From positions 2,046,001-2,110,000 of the forward strand of contig OY969912.1 in the NCBI GenBank assembly GCA_963704505.1: DNA of 64,000 bases, in the 5' to 3' direction. Each line of letters opens with the position of its first letter. Position 1 is the stretch's first letter. The notes beneath the pieces were generated by a model, which was not told where the DNA came from, did not search any database, and saw only the letters and a list, made by a program, of their open reading frames with translations. This document shows, in pieces, positions 1-8,216 of the stretch. The translations under genes were made by a program, and so were the position numbers. Origin of the DNA: VRUE01 sp963704505. Its GTDB lineage: Bacteria; Actinomycetota; Thermoleophilia; Solirubrobacterales; 70-9.

Positions 1-1274
1 TGGCGCTCGCCCGCCTCGACATTCCCTCGGTGCTGCTCTACGGAGGGTCGATCGCCCCCGGCCACTGGCACGGCCGCGACGTCACCATCCTCGACATCTT
101 CGAGGCGATCGGTGCCCACAACGCCGGCGACATGACCGACGAGGAACTGAACGAGCTCGAGGGCGTCGCCAGCCCCGGGGCCGGCGCCTGCGGCGGCCAG
201 TTCACGGCCAACACGATGGCCTGCGCATTCGAGGCGCTGGGGATCAGCGCCGGCGGCTCGGCGATGGTCCCGGCCGAAGATGACGACAAGGACACCGTTG
301 CCGAGAAGATCGGCGAGCTCGTGATCCGGGTCCTCGTCGAGGACATCACGCCGAGCAAGGTGATCACCCGGGACTCGCTCGAGAACGCGATCGCCTGCGT
401 CTGCGCCTCGGGCGGCTCGACCAACGCCGTCCTGCACATGATCGCCCTCGCCCACGAGCTCGGCATCGAGCTGAACATGGACGACTTCGAGCGGATCTCG
501 CGTGAGACGCCGCTATACGCCGACCTCAAGCCCGGCGGCCGCTTCGTCGCCACCGACCTCTACGCGGCCGGCGGCGTGCCGGTGATCCTCAAGCGGCTCG
601 CCGAAAAGGGCGTTCTCCACGAGGACGCGATCACCGTCACCGGTCGGACGATCGGCGAGGAGGCCGCGGCGGCGACCGAGAAGGAGGGCCAGGAGGTCGT
701 GCGCCAGGTCGAGGACCCTCTGAAGCCAGAAGGCGGCCTGGCGATCCTCAAGGGCAACCTCGCCCCCGAGGGCGCCGTGGTCAAGGTGGCCGGCACCGAG
801 CGTCGCAAGCAGACCGGCCCTGCCCGGGTCTTCGAGTGCGAAGAGGATTGCTTCCGCGCGGTGAAGGAACAGCAGATCGAGCCCGGCGACATCGTCGTGA
901 TCCGCAACGAGGGCCCGGTCGGCGGCCCCGGCATGCGGGAGATGCTCCAGGTCACGGCGGCGATAGTCGGCGAGGGCCTCGGGGAGAGCGTCGCGATGGT
1001 CACCGACGGACGCTTCTCCGGCGCCACCCGCGGCCTGATGATCGGCCACGTCGCCCCCGAGGCCGCCAAGGGCGGCCCGATCGCCGCGATTCAGGAGGGC
1101 GACGAGATCACCGTCGACATCGACGAGCGCAGCCTCACGGTCGCGCTCGACGATGACGCGGTCGCCGAGCGGATCGCGGCCTACGAGTCACCGCCGGCGG
1201 CATTCGAGTCCGGCGTGATGACGAAGTACGCGGCGACGGTCAGTTCCGCCTCGCACGGCGCCGTCACCCACTGA
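1..1274 (+). CDS. ilvD: Dihydroxy-acid dehydratase, 5' end outside window
   Basis: Cytosolic iron-sulphur dehydratase of valine/isoleucine synthesis, converting 2,3-dihydroxy acids to 2-keto acids. The frame is already open at base 3, so about 423 C-terminal residues are seen of the family's usual ~560. Landmarks are the cluster-cysteine stretch GAGACGGQFTANTM (Cys near visible residue 63), ASGGSTNAVLHM, and GRFSGATRG near the C terminus. It stops at 1272-1274 and converges on the ferritin-like gene 8 bases away. A small CTGAG/CTCAG hairpin (1271-1286) sits between the two stops. Glutamate is almost always GAG, the pattern of cytosolic genes here. Confidence 0.96.
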   Translation, partial: ALARLDIPSVLLYGGSIAPGHWHGRDVTILDIFEAIGAHNAGDMTDEELNELEGVASPGAGACGGQFTANTMACAFEALGISAGGSAMVPAEDDDKDTVAEKIGELVIRVLVEDITPSKVITRDSLENAIACVCASGGSTNAVLHMIALAHELGIELNMDDFERISRETPLYADLKPGGRFVATDLYAAGGVPVILKRLAEKGVLHEDAITVTGRTIGEEAAAATEKEGQEVVRQVEDPLKPEGGLAILKGNLAPEGAVVKVAGTERRKQTGPARVFECEEDCFRAVKEQQIEPGDIVVIRNEGPVGGPGMREMLQVTAAIVGEGLGESVAMVTDGRFSGATRGLMIGHVAPEAAKGGPIAAIQEGDEITVDIDERSLTVALDDDAVAERIAAYESPPAAFESGVMTKYAATVSSASHGAVTH

Positions 1275-1282
1275 GGCCGGGC

Positions 1283-1723
1283 TCAGCCCCCGATAGCGCG
1301 CCGCAGGAAGTCGACCTGCTCCTGCTTACGCATGATCAGGTGCTCGAGGCAGTGCTCTAGCGCCTCCGAGCGGGCCTCGCGGCCGGTGGGCTCGATCGCG
1401 TCCTGCAGTGCTTCCAGGACCTCGTCCTCGAACTCGACCAGCTGGCCGACCGCGTCATCGGCGGACGGCTGGAAGCTGAGCTCGGCGACCTCGACCGTCG
1501 GCGTGCCGCCGAAGGAGACGATCTTTTCGATCAGCGTGCGGGCCCCGCTCAGCTCCTCGTCGCCGAACGCGGTCAGTCTCTCCCCGAGGCCCTGGGCCTC
1601 GATTCCGAGCAGGCTCGCTGACACGACCGAGTGCTGGAGCGCGGAGCGGTACTGCAGCGTCAGGGCGCTGTTCAGTCGCTCGATCGCGAGCTTCTCGTCG
1701 AGCTTCTCTTCTTGCTCGGGCAT
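1283..1723 (-). CDS. Ferritin-like domain protein
   Basis: A 146-residue, predicted all-helical protein. Near the N terminus it reads LNSALTLQYRSALQHS, and further on an EDEVLEAL helix and an EHCLEHLIMRKQEQVDFL helix. This spacing of Glu, Gln and His along four helices is typical of bacterioferritin/ferritin-like proteins, which bind iron or another di-metal centre. Whether it stores iron, protects DNA or does something else cannot be read from the sequence. The start ATG (1723) follows the 24-residue membrane-peptide gene by 12 bases on the same strand, so the two are probably co-transcribed. Confidence 0.75.
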   Translation of the reverse strand: MPEQEEKLDEKLAIERLNSALTLQYRSALQHSVVSASLLGIEAQGLGERLTAFGDEELSGARTLIEKIVSFGGTPTVEVAELSFQPSADDAVGQLVEFEDEVLEALQDAIEPTGREARSEALEHCLEHLIMRKQEQVDFLRRAIGG

Positions 1724-1735
1724 TCGGCCGCTCCC

Positions 1736-1810
1736 TTAGCGGACGCGCTGGAAAAGGTAGATCGCGAGCAGCACGAGAATGATGACGACGAGAATTCCGA
1801 CGATTGACAT
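1736..1810 (-). CDS. 24-residue single-span membrane peptide (paralogue of 9710-9784)
   Basis: A complete tiny gene, ATG at 1808-1810 and TAA at 1736-1738. It encodes one membrane helix starting MSIVGILVVIILVLLAIYLF, then a short basic tail (QRVR). A GAGGGGG ribosome site lies about 6 bases upstream of the ATG. The peptide at 9710-9784 differs at only a few conservative positions, which argues strongly that both are real genes. It lies between the cyclo-ligase-like gene and the ferritin-like gene on the same strand. Function unknown; small stress-linked membrane peptides are a plausible comparison. Confidence 0.72.
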   Translation of the reverse strand: MSIVGILVVIILVLLAIYLFQRVR

Positions 1811-1844
1811 GTAGTTCCCCCTCTTCGAATTGCAGTTGTTGAGT

Positions 1845-1867
1845 GGTCCCCGCCTGAGCCGGGGTCC
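1845..1867. other. Imperfect inverted repeat downstream of the cyclo-ligase-like gene
   Basis: On the minus strand GGACCCCG and CGGGGACC flank a 7-base loop, with one A-A mismatch in the stem. It begins 24 bases past the stop of the cyclo-ligase-like gene and upstream of the 24-residue peptide gene. No T-run follows, so it is not a classical intrinsic terminator. It could be a weak terminator or an mRNA processing hairpin. Confidence 0.3.
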
Positions 1868-1890
1868 AAACGTCGGAGGGTTGAGAGGGC

Positions 1891-2616
1891 CTAGGCGTAG
1901 CCCATGCGTTCGAGCACGGGGATCTCGCGGATCTGAGGTGGCTGGAGGTGGTCCCAGAGAAGGCCACGCGGGCGCTCGTACTGGCGCTCGACGTCGATCA
2001 CCGCGCGCGGGGTGGCGATCAGGTCGATGGGCAGATCGTGGTCGGTCATCATCAGGTGGCGGCGCAGGATCTGGGTGGGGTGGACGGTGGTGGCGACGGT
2101 CGTGTGGCTGTCGATCTTGCCTGCGTCGACGAGGATCCCGAACTCGAGGTCCGAGTAGCCGCCGCCCTTGCCGACCCGGGCGCCGCTGAGGTTGACCGCA
2201 ACCGAGCCGCAGAGGACGAAGTCGATCTCCGGCAGCTCGTCGAGCGCGACCATCGCGCCGTGCTTCAGAGCGCCCTTGATCGTCGCCGCCTCTTTGATCG
2301 CCGCCTTCGAGAGCTTGGTCGGGTCGAGGACCCGGAACGGGTGCGCGTCGCGGAGGCGGGGGACGGCCATGATCACCGTCTTGCCGTCCTCGAGCGCCGC
2401 CCGGCGCACGTGGGTCTGGGGCGAGTCGGGATTCGCCTTGATCGTCCTCGCCTGCCGCCATACGCGGTGGACGGCGAGCTTTTCGGCCGCCAGCCTCGCG
2501 CCGGCGAAATTGGGGATCCGACCGTCGGCGCCGGGGAAACGGGAGACGCCCTCGCGTTCCATCGCCTCCCACACTTCCTTGCGAACCTCATCCTTCGAGA
2601 GCACGGGTCGAAACAT
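1891..2616 (-). CDS. 5-formyltetrahydrofolate cyclo-ligase family protein
   Basis: About 241 residues from ATG 2616; an in-frame GTG at 2649 would add 11. The family closes 5-formyl-THF to 5,10-methenyl-THF with ATP in the cytosol. The signature glycine-rich loop GARVGKGGGYSDLEFG is present in the C-terminal half, followed by a TTVHPTQIL stretch. This is the longer, divergent form seen in actinobacteria and archaea rather than the ~190-residue E. coli type, so the substrate is less certain than the fold. Confidence 0.8.
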   Translation of the reverse strand: MFRPVLSKDEVRKEVWEAMEREGVSRFPGADGRIPNFAGARLAAEKLAVHRVWRQARTIKANPDSPQTHVRRAALEDGKTVIMAVPRLRDAHPFRVLDPTKLSKAAIKEAATIKGALKHGAMVALDELPEIDFVLCGSVAVNLSGARVGKGGGYSDLEFGILVDAGKIDSHTTVATTVHPTQILRRHLMMTDHDLPIDLIATPRAVIDVERQYERPRGLLWDHLQPPQIREIPVLERMGYA

Positions 2617-2767
2617 ACTCACCGCGCTCCCGGCAGGCGTAAATCGCACGATTGCCAGTCGTTACGCCGATTGCAGGGGTATACAGGCGCTGAGACGAAT
2701 GATCCGAGTGCTTAAACTTTTCGCAGGCAACCCCAGAGAGGTCTCTGTCTCCTAGTCGAGGGTAGTT

Positions 2768-3805
2768 TTGGGTCGGAAGTCGAAAATCGCGATCGTCACG
2801 GCAGTAATGCTCGTGCTACTGGGGGCGGTAGGCGCCTACGCCTACGACAACTCCCAGAAGGGCCAGATCGCTGACGGGGTGACCGTCGGCGGCGTCGATG
2901 TCGGGGGCATGAACGCCGAAGAAGCCGAAGCGGCGGTGCGCAGGCAGCTTCTGGCCCCGCTCCAGCACTCGCTCAAGGTCGGCTACGAAGGCAAGAAATG
3001 GATGCTGCCCGGCAAGAAGCTCAAGGTGCACGCCGAAATCGACGCCGCCGTCCAGGAAGCCCTCGACGAAAGCGAATCCGGCGGCCTGCCCAGCAGACTC
3101 GTCCGCTACGTGACCGGCGGTGGGGTGGACAAGTCGATCTCCGCCGACGTCAGCTATTCGAAGCCGGCGGTCAACCGCTTCGTCCGCCATGTGGCCGAAG
3201 AAGTCGATCGCGAAGCGAAGAACGCGGACGTCGAACCGAGCGGCGACTCGCTCACGGTCGTCGCGCCTGAAAACGGCCGCAAGCTGCGCGACAACAAGCT
3301 CACCGACCAGATCAACGAAGCGGTTCTCAACGCCGGCGTCGACCACACGATCACCGCGCATACCCACTCGATCAAGCCCTCGGTGGTTCGCAGCGAAGTC
3401 GCCTCTCAGTACCCGAGCTACCTGACCCTCGACCGCTCCACCTTCCAATTGCGGCTTTGGAAGAACCTGAAGCTGGCCAAGACCTACACCGTTGCGGTCG
3501 GTATGGAAGGCCTGGAAACTCCCGAAGGCCTCTACCACATCGAGGAAAAGCAGGAAAATCCCTCCTGGCACGTTCCCGACTCCGCCTGGGCGGGCGATCT
3601 CGCCGGCCAGGTCATCCCTCCGGGCCCCGACGACCCGATCAAGGCGCGCTGGATGGCGATCTTCGAAGGGGCCGGGATCCACGGCACCGAAGAGACCGAA
3701 TCGCTCGGCTCCGCTGCCTCGCACGGCTGCGTGCGCATGTCGATCCCCGACGTAGAAGAACTCTACGACCAGGTCGAAGTCGGCACGCCGATCTTCATCG
3801 GCTAG
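2768..3805 (+). CDS. L,D-transpeptidase (YkuD) with N-terminal anchor and peptidoglycan-binding-like region
   Basis: Secreted, probably membrane-anchored cell-wall enzyme of 345 residues that makes 3-3 cross-links in peptidoglycan or attaches proteins to it. It starts at TTG 2768 after a GAGGG site, followed by basic residues and a hydrophobic span (about 8-25). The middle resembles the PG_binding_4 region often paired with YkuD. The C-terminal catalytic domain carries HGTEETESLGSAASHGCVRM, with the His and the Cys of SHGCVRM as catalytic residues. By hand count about 26 of 28 glutamates use GAA, unlike the next gene. It probably lies upstream of but independent from the recombinase (33-base gap). 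Confidence 0.92.
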   Translation: MGRKSKIAIVTAVMLVLLGAVGAYAYDNSQKGQIADGVTVGGVDVGGMNAEEAEAAVRRQLLAPLQHSLKVGYEGKKWMLPGKKLKVHAEIDAAVQEALDESESGGLPSRLVRYVTGGGVDKSISADVSYSKPAVNRFVRHVAEEVDREAKNADVEPSGDSLTVVAPENGRKLRDNKLTDQINEAVLNAGVDHTITAHTHSIKPSVVRSEVASQYPSYLTLDRSTFQLRLWKNLKLAKTYTVAVGMEGLETPEGLYHIEEKQENPSWHVPDSAWAGDLAGQVIPPGPDDPIKARWMAIFEGAGIHGTEETESLGSAASHGCVRMSIPDVEELYDQVEVGTPIFIG

Positions 3806-3838
3806 AGGCGCACCGCCACCGGCGGCGAATCATCCTCC

Positions 3839-4735
3839 GTGGACCGCATGGACTGGAACGAATCCCTGGCCGCGTTCGACCGCGATCTTGGCGCCCGCCG
3901 GGTGGCCGAGCGCACGCGCCGCGCATACGCCACCGACCTCGGCCAGTTCGCCGAGTGGTCGGACGAGGCCGAGATCGAGCCCACCGCCGTCCGCCATCGC
4001 GACGTGCGCCGCTACGGCGCCGCGCTCTCGGAGGCCGGCGCCGCGCCGGCGACCGTCTCACGCAAGCTTGCCGCGATCCGCGGGCTTTACGCGTTCCTCG
4101 TCCGCACCGAGCGGGCGGCGAGCAATCCCGCCGACCTGGTGCCGAGCCCGAAACGCGCCCAGAAGCTGCCCAAAGTGCTGAGCGCCGACCAGGTCCGCGA
4201 TCTGCTCGAGCGGATCCCCGCCCACACCCCTCTCGAGCTTCGCGACAGGGCGATGCTGGAGCTCGCCTATTCCTGCGGCCTTCGCTGCGAGGAGATCGTC
4301 AACCTCGACCTGCGCTCGCTCGATTTCGAGTCCGAGCGGGTCCGTGTGATGGGCAAGGGGTCGAAGGAGCGTCTGCTGCCGGTCGGCGAGCCCGCGCAGC
4401 GCGCCCTGCGCCGCTATCTCGAGCGCGGCCGACATGCGCTGAGCGTCAATCCGGACGAGACGGCCCTGTTCGTCTCCAAGAGCGGCAGGCGGCTCTCCAA
4501 CTCCGATATCACCCGCCGGCTCGGCCTCTGGGTGCGCGAGGCGGCCCTCGCCGGCGGCATCTCACCGCACAGCCTCCGCCACAGCTTCGCGACCCATCTG
4601 CTCGAAGGCGGGGCGGACCTTCGCACGATCCAGGAGCTGCTCGGGCATGCCTCGATCTCGACAACGCAGGTCTACACCCGGGTCGATGCGGCCCGCCTGC
4701 GGGACGCTTACTCGGCGACTCATCCGAGAGCGTGA
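3839..4735 (+). CDS. Site-specific tyrosine recombinase, XerC/XerD type
   Basis: A 298-residue recombinase from GTG 3839; an in-frame ATG at 3848 is the alternative. Xer proteins resolve chromosome dimers at dif sites. An N-terminal SAM-like core-binding domain (about 1-90) precedes the catalytic domain. Catalytic residues are visible: Arg in GLRCEEIVNL, Lys in MGKGSKERLLPV, His/Arg in HSLRHSFATHL, His in LLGHASISTT and the Tyr nucleophile in TQVYTRVD. Size, intact motifs and housekeeping neighbours fit a chromosomal Xer rather than a mobile-element integrase. C versus D cannot be settled here. About 20 of 22 glutamates are GAG. Confidence 0.9.
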   Translation: MDRMDWNESLAAFDRDLGARRVAERTRRAYATDLGQFAEWSDEAEIEPTAVRHRDVRRYGAALSEAGAAPATVSRKLAAIRGLYAFLVRTERAASNPADLVPSPKRAQKLPKVLSADQVRDLLERIPAHTPLELRDRAMLELAYSCGLRCEEIVNLDLRSLDFESERVRVMGKGSKERLLPVGEPAQRALRRYLERGRHALSVNPDETALFVSKSGRRLSNSDITRRLGLWVREAALAGGISPHSLRHSFATHLLEGGADLRTIQELLGHASISTTQVYTRVDAARLRDAYSATHPRA

Positions 4736-4775
4736 TCCAGGAACTGCACTGCGAACGTAGAATTCTCGATCACGC

Positions 4776-5549
4776 ATGGAAACTGGGGTAAAGGATGTTG
4801 AGCTGAGGGACCTCTGGCGTCGCTACAAGGACGACGGGGATTCGAACGCGCGCGAGCGCCTGGTCGTCGCCTATTCGCCGATGGTGAAATTCGTCGCCGG
4901 CCGACTCGGCGCCGGACTTCCGTCGCATGTGGACGACGCCGACCTGATCTCCTACGGCCTGATGGGCTTGATCGGCGCGATCGAGCGCTTCGAGCCCGAG
5001 CGCGGGATCAAGTTCGAGACCTTCGCGATGACCAGGATCCGCGGCGCGATCATCGACGAGCTGCGCTCGCTCGATTGGGTGCCGCGCTCGGTCCGCTCCC
5101 GCGCCCGCGAAATCGAGGCCGCGCAGGCGAAACTCGAGCACGAACTTCAAAGAGCTCCGACCGAGGAGGAGCTGGCGAACAAACTCGGCATCGACGAGGA
5201 GGAACTGCGTTCCTCGCTGCTTGAGATCGCCAACTCGTCTGTCTACGCCCTCGATGAGCTCTGGACCGTCTCCGACTCCTCGGGCGACCAGGTCTCCCTG
5301 CTCGACACGATCTCCGACCCGCGCGCCGACGACCCGCAGGAATCCCTTGCCAGTAGCGAGATCAAGGACCGGCTGACCGACGCGATCGCCGGGCTGCCCG
5401 AGCGCGAGCAGCTGGTCGTCGCCCTCTACTACTACGAGAACCTGACCCTGCGTGAGATCGGCGAGGTCCTCGGCGTCACCGAGTCTCGCGTCTCCCAGCT
5501 GCACACGAAGGCCGTGATGCGGTTGAAGGGCAGCCTGCAGCAGGTCTAG
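4776..5549 (+). CDS. RNA polymerase sigma factor, FliA/WhiG (sigma-28) family
   Basis: A 257-residue sigma-70 family protein. Region 2 reads DLISYGLMGLIGAIERFEPERGIKF and ATRI-like FAMTRIRGAIIDELR. Region 3 is RAPTEEELANKLGIDEEEL. The C-terminal region 4 helix-turn-helix is LTLREIGEVLGVTESRVSQLHTKA. The absence of region 1 and the order of regions match FliA/WhiG. No flagellar genes are in view, so the regulon could be developmental or stress-related as for WhiG. It begins 41 bases after the recombinase and precedes the 5590 gene by 40 bases. Confidence 0.9.
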   Translation: METGVKDVELRDLWRRYKDDGDSNARERLVVAYSPMVKFVAGRLGAGLPSHVDDADLISYGLMGLIGAIERFEPERGIKFETFAMTRIRGAIIDELRSLDWVPRSVRSRAREIEAAQAKLEHELQRAPTEEELANKLGIDEEELRSSLLEIANSSVYALDELWTVSDSSGDQVSLLDTISDPRADDPQESLASSEIKDRLTDAIAGLPEREQLVVALYYYENLTLREIGEVLGVTESRVSQLHTKAVMRLKGSLQQV

Positions 5550-5589
5550 TTTGCCCCCCGGGGGCGTGGGGCAGCTGTAGGTTGGCGCC

Positions 5590-6036
5590 GTGAGCTTGGA
5601 TCGCACCTGTCCCACCGCGCCTGGAGCCAATGTCGGCCGCCGGCGCCGGGTGGAGGCGGAAGAACGACCGGGCGGGAGGCACGAGTACGCGGTCGAGCGC
5701 TTCAACGTCAGCGAGGCCGCCCGCATCGTCGCCGGCCTGACCCGGACCCTGGGCGAGCCCTCGGCGTCGGTCGGCGCCGCCGCCGGATCGCCGAGCGAGG
5801 TCAGGATCACGATCGCCTGGGACCTCTCCTGGTACCAGTGGGGGGTCGACGTGGCCGACGTCTCCCGCGATGTCTTCCAGATCGCCAAGGGCGGTGAGGT
5901 CGCCGAGCTGGACGTCTCTGCCCGTCAGTGGAACGCCGGGGTCGGCGAGGACGGGCGCCTCTACGTAGGGCGTTCCGGCCGGCCTCCGAGCGGCTCGGGC
6001 CGCCGCCGGCTGCGCAGGCGCAAGATCTTCAGGTGA
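5590..6036 (+). CDS. Hypothetical protein upstream of and coupled to rnhA
   Basis: A 148-residue protein from GTG 5590 that I do not recognise. The N-terminal ~30 residues are basic and proline/arginine-rich. The core (about 30-120) has regular hydrophobic spacing with a WDLSWYQWGVDV stretch, and the tail is Arg-rich (GRRRLRRRKIFR). No signal peptide or membrane span. Its TGA overlaps the rnhA GTG in a GTGA junction, so the two are translationally coupled. That supports a real gene with a possible nucleic-acid or rnhA-related role, which is inference only. Confidence 0.65.
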   Translation: MSLDRTCPTAPGANVGRRRRVEAEERPGGRHEYAVERFNVSEAARIVAGLTRTLGEPSASVGAAAGSPSEVRITIAWDLSWYQWGVDVADVSRDVFQIAKGGEVAELDVSARQWNAGVGEDGRLYVGRSGRPPSGSGRRRLRRRKIFR

Positions 6037-6431
6037 AGGTGGTCGTGAACGTCGACGGCGGTGCTCGCGGTAACCCGGGCCCGGCGGCGATCGCCGCGGT
6101 CGTCCAGGATCCTGACGGCGGGGTACTGGAGGAGAAGGGCGAGACGATCGGCAGGGCGACGAACAACGTCGCCGAGTACCGCGCGGTGCTGCTCGGCATC
6201 GAGCGCGCCGCGGCGCTCGGCGCCGGGGAGGTCGAGCTGGTCGGCGACTCGGAGCTGATCGTCAAGCAGGTGAAGGGCGAATACAAGGTCAAGGACGCGG
6301 CACTGCGCGAGCTCCACACCCAGGTGAAGGCGGCGCTCTCCGGCTTCGACAGCTGGTCGATCCGCCACGTCCGCCGCGAGCACAACGCCGAGGCCGACCG
6401 GCTGGTGAACGAGGCGCTCGATGGCGGCTGA
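6033..6431 (+). CDS. rnhA: Ribonuclease HI family protein
   Basis: A 132-residue RNase H fold that would cut RNA in RNA-DNA hybrids. The frame is open upstream, but GTG 6033 starts exactly at the first beta-strand (VKVVVNVDGGARGNPGP) and overlaps the previous stop, so it is the likely start. Acidic metal-binding residues are seen: Asp in NVDGGARGN, Glu in NNVAEYRA, Asp in GDSELIVKQ and Asp in HNAEADRLVN. The short form without the basic hybrid-binding handle is common in actinobacteria. The next gene overlaps it by 11 bases. Confidence 0.92.
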   Translation: MKVVVNVDGGARGNPGPAAIAAVVQDPDGGVLEEKGETIGRATNNVAEYRAVLLGIERAAALGAGEVELVGDSELIVKQVKGEYKVKDAALRELHTQVKAALSGFDSWSIRHVRREHNAEADRLVNEALDGG

Positions 6432-6936
6432 CCCCGACTTCGAGCCGATCGACCCAGGTGTCGACATCGGCCACGTCCACCTCAAGGTCGCCGACATCGA
6501 CCGCTCGCTGGCCTTCTACTGCGGGGTGCTCGGCTTCGAGCTGCAGCAGCGGATGGGCGACGACGCCGCCTTCATCTCGGCCGGCGGCTATCACCATCAC
6601 ATCGGCCTCAATACATGGCAGTCGCGTGGCGGCTCGCCGCCCCCGCCCGGGACCACGGGCCTCTTCCACGCCGCGATCCGCTACCCGACCCGCCGCGCCC
6701 TCGCCGATGCTCTGCGGCGGCTGGCCGAGGCCGGCGTCCCGATCTCCGGCGCATCCGACCATGGCGTCAGCGAGGCGATCTACCTCTCCGACCCCGACGG
6801 CAACGGCCTCGAGCTCTACTGGGACCGTCCCGAAGCGGAGTGGCCGGCGCCGACCAACGAGGGCGACTCGGTCGCGATGCCGACCAATCCGCTTGACCTC
6901 AAGAGCCTGGTCGCCGAGCTCGACACCCCGGGCTAG
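6421..6936 (+). CDS. VOC-family (glyoxalase/extradiol dioxygenase fold) protein
   Basis: A 171-residue vicinal-oxygen-chelate protein. It opens with DIGHVHLKVADIDRSLAFYCGVLGFEL, whose first His is a usual metal ligand. A YHHHIGLNTW stretch and a terminal DPDGNGLELYWDRP supply the others (His and Glu). The layout resembles CatE-type catechol 2,3-dioxygenase-like proteins. Substrate unknown; enzyme or resistance roles are both possible. It overlaps the rnhA 3' end by 11 bases, so it belongs to the same transcript. Confidence 0.85.
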   Translation: MAADPDFEPIDPGVDIGHVHLKVADIDRSLAFYCGVLGFELQQRMGDDAAFISAGGYHHHIGLNTWQSRGGSPPPPGTTGLFHAAIRYPTRRALADALRRLAEAGVPISGASDHGVSEAIYLSDPDGNGLELYWDRPEAEWPAPTNEGDSVAMPTNPLDLKSLVAELDTPG

Positions 6937-7005
6937 GCGCCGAACGACAATCGGTCGGCGCCTTGCCGAGGGAGGTCCGCCTTCCGGGGAGGCGAAGGCT
7001 GCTCC

Positions 7006-8172
7006 ATGAAAATCTTTCTCGCCTCCGCGTTCGTCTGCTCACTCGCCCTGTTCTGCGCCGGTTGCGGCTCGAGCTCGGATGAGACCACCGGCTCGGACTC
7101 GTCGAGCACGTTCCGGCTCGGACTCGAGGCGCCGCTCTCCGGGGAACAGGCGGTCCTCGGCAAGGGAATGCTGAAGGGCGCGGAACTCGCTGCCGAGAAG
7201 GCGAACGCCGATGGCGGCCTCGAGGGCAAGAAGATCGAGGTCGTCCCGATCGACGACGCCGCCGACCCGGCGACCGGGGTCGAAGCGGCCGAAGCCGCGA
7301 TCGACGGCGGGCTCGACGGCATCGTCGGCCCCTACAACTCCTCGGTGGGCGAAAAGACCCTGCCGCTCTACATCAAGGCGGGCCTGGTGCCGATCAGGCT
7401 CACCTCCGACACCTCGACCAACGGACTCGGATACACGCTGCAGCCGATGAGCGACCAGATCGCCCCGGTTGCCTCGAAGGCACTCACGGGCTGGCTGGGG
7501 GCCAAGAAGGTGGCGATCGCCTACGACCCCACCCCCGGCTACACGCTGACCGTCTCCAAGGCCGTGCGCGCCGCCCTTGAATCCGAAGGCGTCGAAATCA
7601 CCGGCTATGAGAAGGTCGTGCCTGGCAAGGACGACTACACCGACGTCGTCGACAAGCTCGCCGCGACCCACCCGGATGTCATCTACTCGGCCGTCTACTT
7701 CCCCGAGGGCGGCCTGATCGCCAAGGAGATGAAGGAAGGTGGAGTGAAGGCTCAGTGCGTGGCCGACTACGGCTCCTATGACACCGGCTTCGTCGAAACG
7801 GCCGGTATCGCCGCGGCTCGTGCCTGCCCGGTCGTCGGGGTCCCGGCACCGGACGACTTCAAGGGATCCGCTCCGTACGTCTCCAGCTACGAAAAGGAAT
7901 ACGGCGACCAACCCGGCACCTGGAGCCCCTACACCTACGACTCGGTGAACCTGTTGGCGCATTCGGTGACGGCCGCCGGCGGCACCGACCCCGAAAAGCT
8001 CGAAAAGGTCCTCGATAAGACCAGGGGCTTCAAGGGTTGGACCGGCGTCGCCAACATCGAAGCTGCCCATGGCAATCGCCAGCCGGCGACCGTCGTGATC
8101 GTCGACACCGATGCCGACGGAGCGCTCCACGTCGACGAGTCCTGGGCGAAGGCCGTCGGCGCTCCGTACTAG
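7006..8172 (+). CDS. ABC transporter substrate-binding lipoprotein, branched-chain amino-acid (Leu/Ile/Val) type
   Basis: A 388-residue exported lipoprotein. A signal peptide ends in the lipobox LFCAGC near residue 20 and is followed by a Ser/Thr-rich linker. The mature part has the type I periplasmic-binding layout, with RLGLEAPLSGEQAVLGKGMLKGAELA at its start and the GLDGIVGPYNSS and VAIAYDPTPGYT segments typical of LivK/urea-type receptors. No permease or ATPase genes are adjacent, so it is an orphan receptor here. GAA is favoured for glutamate. It ends 44 bases before tRNA-Gly. Confidence 0.9.
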   Translation: MKIFLASAFVCSLALFCAGCGSSSDETTGSDSSSTFRLGLEAPLSGEQAVLGKGMLKGAELAAEKANADGGLEGKKIEVVPIDDAADPATGVEAAEAAIDGGLDGIVGPYNSSVGEKTLPLYIKAGLVPIRLTSDTSTNGLGYTLQPMSDQIAPVASKALTGWLGAKKVAIAYDPTPGYTLTVSKAVRAALESEGVEITGYEKVVPGKDDYTDVVDKLAATHPDVIYSAVYFPEGGLIAKEMKEGGVKAQCVADYGSYDTGFVETAGIAAARACPVVGVPAPDDFKGSAPYVSSYEKEYGDQPGTWSPYTYDSVNLLAHSVTAAGGTDPEKLEKVLDKTRGFKGWTGVANIEAAHGNRQPATVVIVDTDADGALHVDESWAKAVGAPY

Positions 8173-8216
8173 CCCGCAGCAGGAAACTGGGGTTGACGGC
8201 TAGAATCCCGTCCAAT

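Noticed and set aside
2661..2682. Possible sigma-B-like promoter (GTTA then GGGTAT) before the L,D-transpeptidase
   Set aside because: The -35 has a mismatch and the 12-base spacing is too short for the consensus.
3839..4735. Tyrosine recombinase as integrase of a mobile element
   Set aside because: Xer-like size, housekeeping neighbours, no adjacent tRNA, direct repeats or excision gene.
3457..4791. 444-codon plus-strand frame spanning the L,D-transpeptidase end and the recombinase
   Set aside because: It crosses two well-supported genes in the wrong phase and is Arg-rich without motifs.
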